A stretch of 36,463 bases of DNA, taken from positions 1 through 36,463 of the forward strand of contig NZ_LMSI01000011.1 in NCBI RefSeq assembly GCF_001428075.1, given 5' to 3'. Under the pieces are notes generated by a model. It searched no databases. It saw nothing but the letters and a program-made list of their open reading frames with translations, and was not told the DNA's origin. Position numbers and translations under genes: made by a program. This document shows positions 25,967 through 32,686 of this stretch, one piece after another (the first letter of the stretch is position 1; each line of letters opens with the position of its first letter). The DNA is from Arthrobacter sp. Soil764. GTDB taxonomy: Bacteria; Actinomycetota; Actinomycetes; Actinomycetales; Micrococcaceae.

Positions 25967-27469
25967 ATGCAAACACCCGTCCAGGAAAAACCCGCAGGCA
26001 AAGCAACAGCCGGCAGCTCCGGTTCCGGCCACGCGGGCCACACCAAGTATGACTTCATGGTGGTCTCCAACAGGCTGCCCGTCGACAGGGTTGCAGCAGG
26101 CGACGGCCCTGACGACGAATCAGGCTGGCGCAGGTCCCCCGGCGGCCTGGTAACCGCGCTGGCGCCGATGATGACCAAGACCGACGGCGCGTGGGTTGGC
26201 TGGCACGGGGCACCGGACGAGACCGTGAAGCCGTTCAGCCATGGCGGAATGGACCTTGTCCCCGTCCAGCTCAGCACAGACGACGTGGAGCTGTACTACG
26301 AGGGCTTCTCCAATGCCACTCTGTGGCCGCTGTACCACGATGTCATCGCTCCCCCGGAGTTCCACCGGACCTGGTGGGACGCCTACCGCAAGGTCAACCG
26401 CAGGTTCGCCGACGCCGTCGCGCACCACTCGGACCAGGGCGCCACGGTCTGGGTCCAGGACTACCAGCTGCAGCTGGTCCCCCGGATGCTCCGCGAGGCC
26501 CGGCCGGACCTCCGGATCGGGTTCTTCAACCACATCCCGTTCCCGCCGCCGGAGATTTTTGCCCAGCTCCCCTGGCGCCAGGCCATCATCGACGGCCTTC
26601 TCGGCGCAGACCTGGTGGGCTTCCAGCGGCCCAGCGACGCGGGAAACTTCATGCGTTCCGCGCGCCGGTTCCTGGGCGCCAGCGTCAAGCAGCAGCAGGT
26701 GCATGTTAAGGGCCATGACGGCCGGATCACGCACATCGCACGGGCGCAGGCCTTCCCCATCTCGATCGACGTCAAGCAGATCAGCGAACTTGCGGCCAGG
26801 CCGGAGATTATCGAACGCGCCCGGCAGATCCGGCAGGACCTCGGCAATCCCAAGACCATCCTGCTCGGCGTGGACCGGCTTGATTACACCAAGGGCATCC
26901 GCCACCGGCTGAAGGCTTTCGAGGAGCTCCTCGCGGACGGCCGCCTCACAGTGGGCGATGCCACCCTCATCCAGGTGGCCTCCCCCAGCCGTGAACGGGT
27001 GGAGCAGTACCGGCTCCTGCGCGAGGAGGTGGAAGGAACCGTGGGCCACATCAACGGCACCTACGACACCCTGGAAAACACCGCCGTCCGCTACCTGCAC
27101 CACAGCTACCCGGTGGAGGAGATGGTGGCGCTGTACCTGGCCGCGGACGTCATGCTGGTAACGGCCCTCCGTGACGGGATGAACCTGGTGGCCAAGGAGT
27201 ATGTCACCGCGCGCAACAACAACGATGGCGCCCTGGTCCTGAGCGAATTCGCGGGTGCGGCTGACCAGCTCAAACAGGCCCTCCTGATCAACCCTCACGA
27301 CATCGCGGGCCTCAAGAACGCCATCATGACCGCGGTCGAGCTCACCCCGCGCGAAGCGTCCCGGCGCATGCGGTCCATGCGCCGACAGATCCTGGACCAC
27401 GACGTGGACCACTGGTCCGCCGACTTCCTGCGTGCCCTGAACGAGAAGGTGGTCCGCGATGACTCCTGA
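25967..27469 (+). CDS. otsA: Alpha,alpha-trehalose-phosphate synthase (UDP-forming)
   Basis: A 500-residue GT20 glycosyltransferase of usual length. It joins glucose from a nucleotide sugar to glucose 6-phosphate, giving trehalose 6-phosphate. Visible signatures are VVSNRLPVDRV and the SPGGLVTAL loop at the N-terminus, VWVQDYQLQLVPRMLREARPDLRIGFFNHIPFP (acceptor site), LLGVDRLDYTKGIRHRLKAFEELL in the C-terminal domain, and LRDGMNLVAKEYVTAR for the donor site. The N-terminus has a 25-residue low-complexity extension. ATG at 25967 is preceded by AGGGGGC. The stop overlaps otsB by 11 bp. Trehalose serves as osmoprotectant and carbon store in these bacteria. Confidence 0.97.
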   Translation: MQTPVQEKPAGKATAGSSGSGHAGHTKYDFMVVSNRLPVDRVAAGDGPDDESGWRRSPGGLVTALAPMMTKTDGAWVGWHGAPDETVKPFSHGGMDLVPVQLSTDDVELYYEGFSNATLWPLYHDVIAPPEFHRTWWDAYRKVNRRFADAVAHHSDQGATVWVQDYQLQLVPRMLREARPDLRIGFFNHIPFPPPEIFAQLPWRQAIIDGLLGADLVGFQRPSDAGNFMRSARRFLGASVKQQQVHVKGHDGRITHIARAQAFPISIDVKQISELAARPEIIERARQIRQDLGNPKTILLGVDRLDYTKGIRHRLKAFEELLADGRLTVGDATLIQVASPSRERVEQYRLLREEVEGTVGHINGTYDTLENTAVRYLHHSYPVEEMVALYLAADVMLVTALRDGMNLVAKEYVTARNNNDGALVLSEFAGAADQLKQALLINPHDIAGLKNAIMTAVELTPREASRRMRSMRRQILDHDVDHWSADFLRALNEKVVRDDS

Positions 27470-28292
27470 CGGCCGCACCAAGGCGGCGCTGGCTCTTACC
27501 CCGGAACTCCGGGAAGCGCTGCGGCGGATTGCCGCGACAGAGCACCTGCTCGTGGCGATGGACTTTGACGGGACCATGGCACCTATCGTGGACCGCGCCC
27601 AGGATGCGCGGCCGCTTCCGCGTTCAGCGGCGGCGTTCGCAGGGCTCGCGGTGCTTCCCCGAACGACGACGGCGCTCATCTCGGGCCGTGCCCTCGCCAG
27701 CCTGCGGGAGGTTGCGTCCCCGCCGGTGGACACGCTGCTGATTGGCAGCCACGGCGCCGAGGCCTGGCTGGGGCCGGGTTCCACGGAACTTGCCCTGGAT
27801 GAGGGCCAAAAAGCGCTCCTTGAAGAGGTGCGGGCCGAGTTGGCGGCGATTGTGGCGGAGGCACCGGGCACGTCCCTGGAATACAAGCCCGCCGGCGTCG
27901 TCCTGCACACCCGCCAGGCTGACGACGACGTGGCCGAGGACGCGGTGTCAGCGGCAAGGTCAGTGCTCCAGGACCGCAAGGGTGTCTTCCTGAAGGAGGG
28001 CAAGCGTGTCCTGGAGACCTCGGTGGTCAACGCGTCCAAGGCCGAAGGTGTCACCTTCCTGCGGCAGGCCACCGGGGCCACCGCCGTGCTGTTCGCCGGG
28101 GACGACGTCACGGACGAGGACGCGTTTGGCCGGCTTGAACCAGGCGATGTAGGGGTTAAGGTGGGCCTGGACTTCACCCAGGCCCAATACCGGGTGGAGG
28201 CACCTGTCCACATCGCCGAGTTGCTTGAGGCGCTGCTCCAGGAGCGGAGTGTCGCCGTCGCCGAGGAAGACCCCCAAGCCGCTTCCGGATAG
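27459..28292 (+). CDS. otsB: Trehalose-phosphatase
   Basis: A 277-residue HAD-superfamily phosphatase that dephosphorylates trehalose 6-phosphate to trehalose. HAD motif 1 is MDFDGTMAPI, with nucleophile D35 and D37. Motif 2 is ALISGRALASL (Ser of ISGR). The conserved Lys region appears in EYKPAGVVLHTR, and motif 4 is AGDDVTDEDAFGRL near residue 210. ATG at 27459 lies inside the end of otsA with AAGGTGG upstream, so the two are translationally coupled. The C-terminus has an acidic tail (VAEEDPQAASG). A terminator-like hairpin lies 110 bp downstream, beyond a separate promoter. Confidence 0.96.
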   Translation: MTPDGRTKAALALTPELREALRRIAATEHLLVAMDFDGTMAPIVDRAQDARPLPRSAAAFAGLAVLPRTTTALISGRALASLREVASPPVDTLLIGSHGAEAWLGPGSTELALDEGQKALLEEVRAELAAIVAEAPGTSLEYKPAGVVLHTRQADDDVAEDAVSAARSVLQDRKGVFLKEGKRVLETSVVNASKAEGVTFLRQATGATAVLFAGDDVTDEDAFGRLEPGDVGVKVGLDFTQAQYRVEAPVHIAELLEALLQERSVAVAEEDPQAASG

Positions 28293-28310
28293 GCCGTGGC
28301 CGGCAGCACA

Positions 28311-28326
28311 TGTGACATTCGTAACA
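28311..28326 (+). promoter_or_regulatory. CRP/GlxR-like binding site
   Basis: TGTGACATTCGTAACA matches the CRP-type pattern TGTGA-N6-TCACA with one changed base (TAACA). It lies just before a promoter candidate: TTGCGA at 28328-28333 and an extended -10, TGGCATACT, at 28350-28358. A start near 28365 would put this site at about -46, a position used by activators. Confidence 0.5.
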
Positions 28327-28349
28327 TTTGCGATAAAAGAAGCAACTTC

Positions 28350-28358
28350 TGGCATACT
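28350..28358 (+). promoter_or_regulatory. Extended -10 element upstream of the sugar-importer ATPase gene
   Basis: TGGCATACT contains a TG extension and the hexamer CATACT (28353-28358). A -35-like TTGCGA lies 19 bp upstream, which is long, consistent with a promoter that needs an activator. It lies 60 bp after the otsB stop. Confidence 0.45.
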
Positions 28359-28402
28359 CTTGGGTGTGATGTGGCGCACAGCAACCGTGCGGCGTCACGT
28401 GG

Positions 28403-28428
28403 TGCTCCGCTTAGCCGCGGAGCATTTT
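28403..28428 (+). terminator. Terminator-like hairpin in the leader of the ATPase gene
   Basis: TGCTCCGC (28403-28410) pairs perfectly with GCGGAGCA (28417-28424) around TTAGCC, followed by TTTT. It lies downstream of the CATACT promoter candidate and 80 bp before the GTG. It could end otsAB transcripts or act as an attenuator. Further inverted repeats follow: TTGTG-GGAA-CACAA (28427-28440) and CCGGCA-CGTACC-TGCCGG (28474-28491), the latter beside the ribosome binding site. Confidence 0.55.
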
Positions 28429-28508
28429 GTGGGAACACAACTGAATAAACATGAACCATTCACAACGGATCGTCCGGCACGTACCTGCCGGTGAAGGGAT
28501 TGATAACT

Positions 28509-29591
28509 GTGGCTACAGTTACTTTTGATAACGCTACGCGTCTGTACCCGGGCACAGATAAGCCCGCCGTCGATAAGCTCAACATCGACATCGCCGATGG
28601 CGAATTCCTGGTCCTCGTTGGACCCTCCGGTTGCGGTAAGTCCACCTCGCTGCGCATGCTCGCAGGCCTTGAGGACGTCAACGCAGGCCGGATCCTGATC
28701 GGCGACCGCGACGTCACCGATGTTCCGCCGAAGGACCGTGACATCGCGATGGTTTTCCAGAACTACGCGTTGTACCCGCACATGACTGTGGCCGACAACA
28801 TGGGCTTCGCCCTGAAGATCGCCGGCGTCTCCAAGGAAGAGCGCGCCGAGCGCGTCCGCGAAGCCGCAAAGCTCCTGGACCTCGAGCAGTACCTGGACCG
28901 CAAGCCGAAGGCACTCTCCGGCGGCCAGCGCCAGCGTGTTGCCATGGGCCGCGCAATCGTCCGTAACCCGCAGGTCTTCCTCATGGATGAGCCGCTGTCC
29001 AACCTGGACGCCAAGCTCCGTGTCCAGACCCGCACCCAGATCGCATCCCTGACCCGCCGCCTGGGCGTCACCACCGTTTACGTGACGCACGACCAGGTCG
29101 AGGCCATGACCATGGGCGACCGCGTCGCCGTGCTGAAGGACGGCCTGCTGCAGCAGGTTGACACCCCGCGCAACCTCTACGACCGCCCGAAGAACGTCTT
29201 CGTTGCCGGTTTCATCGGCTCCCCCGCCATGAACCTGCTGGAACTTCCCGTCGTCGACGGTGGCGTCCAGTTCGGCGGTACCGTCTACCCGGTGCCGCGC
29301 GACGTCCTCGAAGAGGCACACGGCTCCACCGTCACGCTGGGCAGCCGCCCGGAAGACCTGGAAACCGCTCCGCACGGTGAAGGCCTGAAGGTTGAGGTGG
29401 ACGTCGTCGAAGAACTGGGCGCCGACGCCTACGTCTATGGCCACACCACCCTGGATGGCAAGGACCACGACATCGTGGCACGCGTCGACGGCCGCCGCCC
29501 CCCGATGAAGGGTGAGGTCATCTACGTCCGTCCGCAGTCGGGCCACGTGCACCTGTTCGACACCAAGACCGGCCTGCGCCTGGGCGACTGA
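28509..29591 (+). CDS. msmK: MsmK/UgpC-type sugar ABC importer ATP-binding protein
   Basis: A 360-residue ATPase of the CUT1 (MalK/MsmK/UgpC) class. Walker A is GPSGCGKST (about 38-46), Q-loop MVFQNYALYPHMTV, signature LSGGQRQRVAMGRA, Walker B VFLMDEPLSNLDAKLR and switch YVTHDQVEAMTMGD. The C-terminal regulatory OB-like domain holds LGSRPEDLE and VEELGADAYVYGH. The start is taken as GTG at 28509, giving MATVTFDNATRLYPG as in homologues, with AAGGG upstream. No permease or binding-protein gene is nearby, so it is probably a shared energiser for several importers, like MsiK in Streptomyces; whether the symbol should be msmK, msiK or ugpC cannot be decided from sequence. Confidence 0.95.
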   Translation: MATVTFDNATRLYPGTDKPAVDKLNIDIADGEFLVLVGPSGCGKSTSLRMLAGLEDVNAGRILIGDRDVTDVPPKDRDIAMVFQNYALYPHMTVADNMGFALKIAGVSKEERAERVREAAKLLDLEQYLDRKPKALSGGQRQRVAMGRAIVRNPQVFLMDEPLSNLDAKLRVQTRTQIASLTRRLGVTTVYVTHDQVEAMTMGDRVAVLKDGLLQQVDTPRNLYDRPKNVFVAGFIGSPAMNLLELPVVDGGVQFGGTVYPVPRDVLEEAHGSTVTLGSRPEDLETAPHGEGLKVEVDVVEELGADAYVYGHTTLDGKDHDIVARVDGRRPPMKGEVIYVRPQSGHVHLFDTKTGLRLGD

Positions 29592-29609
29592 CCTAAGCAC
29601 CGACCAACC

Positions 29610-29642
29610 GACGGCGGCCTTCCTTACTGGATGGCCGCCGTC
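29610..29642 (+). terminator. Terminator after the sugar-importer ATPase gene
   Basis: GACGGCGGCC (29610-29619) pairs with GGCCGCCGTC (29633-29642) over a 13-nt loop, with GGCGTTTAAC after it. It starts 18 bp past the stop. Confidence 0.75.
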
Positions 29643-29705
29643 GGCGTTTAACCGTGCCTGCAGAAGAATTAGCTGGCCGCGTCCATCTACGGAAGAATTG
29701 AGCCC

Positions 29706-31124
29706 ATGACCGAGGAACACAGCGCCCAGTGGCATGACGAACCCACCGACTACGCCCAGGTGGGTAAGCTGCCGCGGTTCGTGGCCGCCAGTGCCGATGA
29801 CAACAAGGCAGCCTCGGTAGCCTCATCGCTGAGCATCACGGCCGCAGCGGCGGATCCCGAGCTGCTGGACCTGCCCTGGCACATTGCGCTCGAAGAGTGG
29901 CCGGCCCAGTACCTGGCGGCACTCCCCCGCGGTATCTCCCGGCACATCGTGCGCTTCGCCCACCTTGGCGGCTCGGTCATCGCCATCAAGGAAACCTCCG
30001 AGCATGTGGCCCGCCACGAGTACCACATGCTGCGCAAGCTGGCACGGCTGGATGTGCCCTGCGTGGAGCCCGTGGCCGTGATCACCGGCCGTACCACCCC
30101 GGACGGACGCCCGCTGAACCCCGTTTTGGTAACCCGGCACCTGAAATTCTCCATGCCGTACCGCGCGCTCTTTTCGCAGATGCTGCGCAAGGACACCCTC
30201 ACCCGCCTCATCGACGCCCAGGCGCTGCTCATGGTGCGGCTGCACCTGATCGGGTTCTACTGGGGCGACGTCTCGCTGTCCAACACCCTGTTCCGCCGTG
30301 ACGCCGGCGCGTTCGCCGCCTATCTGGTCGATGCCGAAACGGGCGAGCTCTACCCGGACCTCTCCACCGGTCAGCGCGAATACGACCTGGAAATTGCCCG
30401 CGTTAACATCGCCGGTGAGCTGATGGACCTCCTGGACGGCGGGCTTATCGAGGAAAAGGTGGACCCGGTGGCCACCAGCGAGCTGATCATGGACAGCTAC
30501 CGGCGGCTGTGGGCTGAGCTGACAGAGAAGGAATCCTTCGAACTGGGCGAACGCTGGCGGGTGAGTGCCCGTATCCGCCGCCTGAACGAACTCGGCTTCG
30601 ACGTCGAGGAATACGCCATCAAGACCACGCAGAACGGCTCGACCATCCAGCTCCAGCCCAAGGTGGTGGACGCTGGGCACCACCAGCGGCGGCTGCTGCG
30701 GCTCACGGGCCTGGACGCCCAGGAGAACCAGGCGCGCCGCCTCCTGAACGACATGGACTCCTTCCGCGCGGACAACAACCCGGAAATGGATGAGGAATAC
30801 AGTGCCCACCTGTGGGTCAGCCAGATCTTCGAACCAATCGTGCGCGCCATCCCCCGCGACTTGTCCGGCAAGCTGGAACACGCAGAGGTGGTCCACGAGG
30901 TCCTTGAACACCGCTGGTACATGTCCGAGAAGCAGGAACGCCACATTCCGCTGGCGGAGGCCGTGCAGTCCTACATCGACTCGATCCTGCGGCACCGGCG
31001 GGATGAAGCCGCCATCATGCTGAACCCGGACACCGAATTGCTGAAGATCCTTGAGGTGGAGAACGAGGAGTCCCGCTACGGTGCTGATGAATCCGTGGAC
31101 GAGTATCCGGACTCGGACGACTAA
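29706..31124 (+). CDS. DUF4032 protein with kinase-like N-terminal domain
   Basis: A 472-residue cytoplasmic protein. Its first half resembles lipopolysaccharide-kinase/RIO-type folds: VIAIKETSEHVARHEYHMLRKLARLDVPCVEPV (putative ATP-binding Lys and Glu), then LLMVRLHLIGFYWGDVSLSNTLFRRD, where WGD-x4-N resembles a catalytic loop, and AAYLVDAETGE, where D could be the metal ligand. The second half, from about residue 250, is DUF4032 (VSARIRRLNELGFDVEEYAI, then PKVVDAGHHQRRLLRLTGLDAQENQARRLLNDMDSFR). The function of the family is unknown; small-molecule or protein phosphorylation is inferred. The very acidic end (VDEYPDSDD) is natural. GGAAGAATTGAG precedes the ATG. It is monocistronic and ends 3 bp from the convergent oxidase. 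Confidence 0.9.
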   Translation: MTEEHSAQWHDEPTDYAQVGKLPRFVAASADDNKAASVASSLSITAAAADPELLDLPWHIALEEWPAQYLAALPRGISRHIVRFAHLGGSVIAIKETSEHVARHEYHMLRKLARLDVPCVEPVAVITGRTTPDGRPLNPVLVTRHLKFSMPYRALFSQMLRKDTLTRLIDAQALLMVRLHLIGFYWGDVSLSNTLFRRDAGAFAAYLVDAETGELYPDLSTGQREYDLEIARVNIAGELMDLLDGGLIEEKVDPVATSELIMDSYRRLWAELTEKESFELGERWRVSARIRRLNELGFDVEEYAIKTTQNGSTIQLQPKVVDAGHHQRRLLRLTGLDAQENQARRLLNDMDSFRADNNPEMDEEYSAHLWVSQIFEPIVRAIPRDLSGKLEHAEVVHEVLEHRWYMSEKQERHIPLAEAVQSYIDSILRHRRDEAAIMLNPDTELLKILEVENEESRYGADESVDEYPDSDD

Positions 31125-31127
31125 GTC

Positions 31128-32498
31128 CTAGATCGCCTTACCGGGGTTGAGGATTCCCGCAGGATCAAACAGGTCCTTGATTTTGCGCTGGAGTTCCCGG
31201 ACCGGTTCCGGCTGCTCCTGCCCCAGCCACCGGAGTTTGTACTGGCCCACACCGTGCTCGCCGGTGATGGTGCCGCCCATCTCCAATGCGGCCGTAATCG
31301 ACTCGTCCAGCGCCACCTGAAGCCGCTGCATCGCCGCGGAGTCCACGCTTGCCCCCTGCCGGTCGATCCAGAAGGTGGGGTGGAGGTTGCCGTCACCGGC
31401 GTGGGCCACCACCTTCAGGTGCACCTGCTGCCTGGCGGCCATGGCTTCCAGCTCTGCGACGTAGTCCACCAGCCGGGACCGGGGAACAGCCACATCTTCG
31501 CCGACGCGGTACTCGTCGTCCACCTCCGTCCCCCTGCTGTGCCGGCGGAGTTCCACCAGCCGCTCCGCTTCGGCACTTGCCTCCGTGCTGACAGTCGCCC
31601 CGCCTTCACGGAGGACCTGGCGGACCACCTCCGCCTCGGCGGCGGCCCCAAACCCGTCCGTCTGGATCAGCAGCAGTGATTTTCCGCGGGCGGTGAGGTC
31701 GGAGCCGTGGATGTCATCGAGCTGGGCGAGGGTGCCGCCGTCGAGCAGTTCCATGATGGCGGGCTGGACGCGTGCCTTGCCTACGGCCAGGACCCCTGCT
31801 GCGGCACTCCTGAAGTCCGGGTAGAAGGCGGCCACGGTGTGGACTTCCCGGGGCAGGTACTTCAGCCGCACAGTAATTCCGACGACGATGCCCAGGGTTC
31901 CTTCAGACCCCACGAACAGGCCCGTGAGGTCGTAGCCCGCCACGCCTTTGAAGGTTCGGTGGCCTGTGTGGATGAGGGATCCGTCGGCCAGGACGACGTC
32001 CAGCGCCAGGACCGAATCCCTGGTGACCCCATATTTGGCGCAGCGCAGGCCGCCGGCGTTGGTGGCGACGTTGCCGCCGATGGTGGAGCTTCGGAAACTG
32101 GCAGGATCGGGGGCGTACATAAGCCCATGCGCTGCGACGGCCTCATTGAGGACGGCATTGACCACTCCGGGCTCCACCACGGCAGTCTCATCATCGGGGT
32201 TCACGGCGAGGATCCGGTTCATCCGCTCCAGTGAGAGGATGATGCAGTTCCTGGTGGCATGGGCACCGCCGGATACTCCAGTGCCTGCGCCCCTGGGGAC
32301 AATGTCCACGCCACTGTCGGCACAGGCCTTTACCACTGCCTGGACATCGGCAACTGATTCCGGGAACACCACCGCCAGGGGAAGCTGGAAATCGATGACG
32401 GGCGCCTGGTCAATGGCATACCGCCGGAGCGAGACCTTGCTGACATCCACCTGCCCCTGCACCAGGATCGCATCCAGCTCGTCAACGATGCTTCCCAC
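31128..32498 (-). CDS. FAD-linked 2-hydroxyacid oxidase/dehydrogenase (GlcD-like)
   Basis: A 456-residue flavoprotein of the VAO/PCMH superfamily. The N-terminal FAD-binding domain has VPRGAGTGVSGGAHATRNCIILS near residues 68-90 and STIGGNVATNAGGLRCAKYG near residue 135. The C-terminal FAD-oxidase domain has HLKVVAHAGDGNLHPTFWID and TGEHGVGQYKLRWL, typical of GlcD and D-lactate dehydrogenases. It oxidises glycolate, D-lactate or another D-2-hydroxyacid; the electron acceptor and exact substrate are unknown. GTG at 32498 has GGAGG five bases upstream. GlcE/GlcF partners are absent, so it may be single-subunit. It is divergent from the alpha-glucosidase, sharing a 188-bp regulatory region. Confidence 0.92.
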   Translation of the reverse strand: MGSIVDELDAILVQGQVDVSKVSLRRYAIDQAPVIDFQLPLAVVFPESVADVQAVVKACADSGVDIVPRGAGTGVSGGAHATRNCIILSLERMNRILAVNPDDETAVVEPGVVNAVLNEAVAAHGLMYAPDPASFRSSTIGGNVATNAGGLRCAKYGVTRDSVLALDVVLADGSLIHTGHRTFKGVAGYDLTGLFVGSEGTLGIVVGITVRLKYLPREVHTVAAFYPDFRSAAAGVLAVGKARVQPAIMELLDGGTLAQLDDIHGSDLTARGKSLLLIQTDGFGAAAEAEVVRQVLREGGATVSTEASAEAERLVELRRHSRGTEVDDEYRVGEDVAVPRSRLVDYVAELEAMAARQQVHLKVVAHAGDGNLHPTFWIDRQGASVDSAAMQRLQVALDESITAALEMGGTITGEHGVGQYKLRWLGQEQPEPVRELQRKIKDLFDPAGILNPGKAI

Positions 32499-32573
32499 AA
32501 AGCCTCCACCCGTCGTCGGACATATCTCCCCAGTTTAGGCCGTCCTGCACGCCCGATTCGGGCCCGGTTTTCC

Positions 32574-32587
32574 TGCAACCGCTTCCA
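32574..32587 (-). promoter_or_regulatory. Second LacI-type operator candidate, FAD-oxidase side
   Basis: TGCAACCGCTTCCA matches 12 of 14 positions of the reverse complement of the main operator at 32642-32655 (TGAAAACGCTTCCA). Its centre lies 68 bp from the main one. It sits upstream of both divergent genes. Confidence 0.5.
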
Positions 32588-32641
32588 GTTCCGTCGCTTG
32601 GGAGACGAGGAGAGTGGCGGGATACCTTCCGTAACGAGGAA

Positions 32642-32655
32642 TGGAAGCGTTTTCA
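32642..32655 (+). promoter_or_regulatory. Main LacI-type operator of the alpha-glucosidase gene
   Basis: TGGAAGCGTTTTCA is a pseudo-palindrome around a central CG as bound by LacI/MalR-type repressors. It covers the -35 hexamer TTTTCA (32650-32655), so binding would block the promoter. The LacI gene two genes on is the likely binder. Confidence 0.8.
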
Positions 32656-32678
32656 TTAACGCGCCGCCGACGCTATGC
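32650..32678 (+). promoter_or_regulatory. Promoter of the alpha-glucosidase gene, probably giving a leaderless mRNA
   Basis: TTTTCA (32650-32655), 17-bp spacer, TATGCT (32673-32678). Transcription should start about 8 nt after the -10, at or next to the A of ATG 32687. The region between has no purine-rich ribosome binding site. Confidence 0.65.
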
Positions 32679-32686
32679 TGACTCTC

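Noticed and set aside
26120..28459. A 779-codon open frame on the minus strand opposite otsA-otsB
   Set aside because: It lies antisense to two clearly recognised enzymes. Long mirror frames are common in high-GC DNA, and its sequence is low-complexity Ser/Arg/Val with no known domain.
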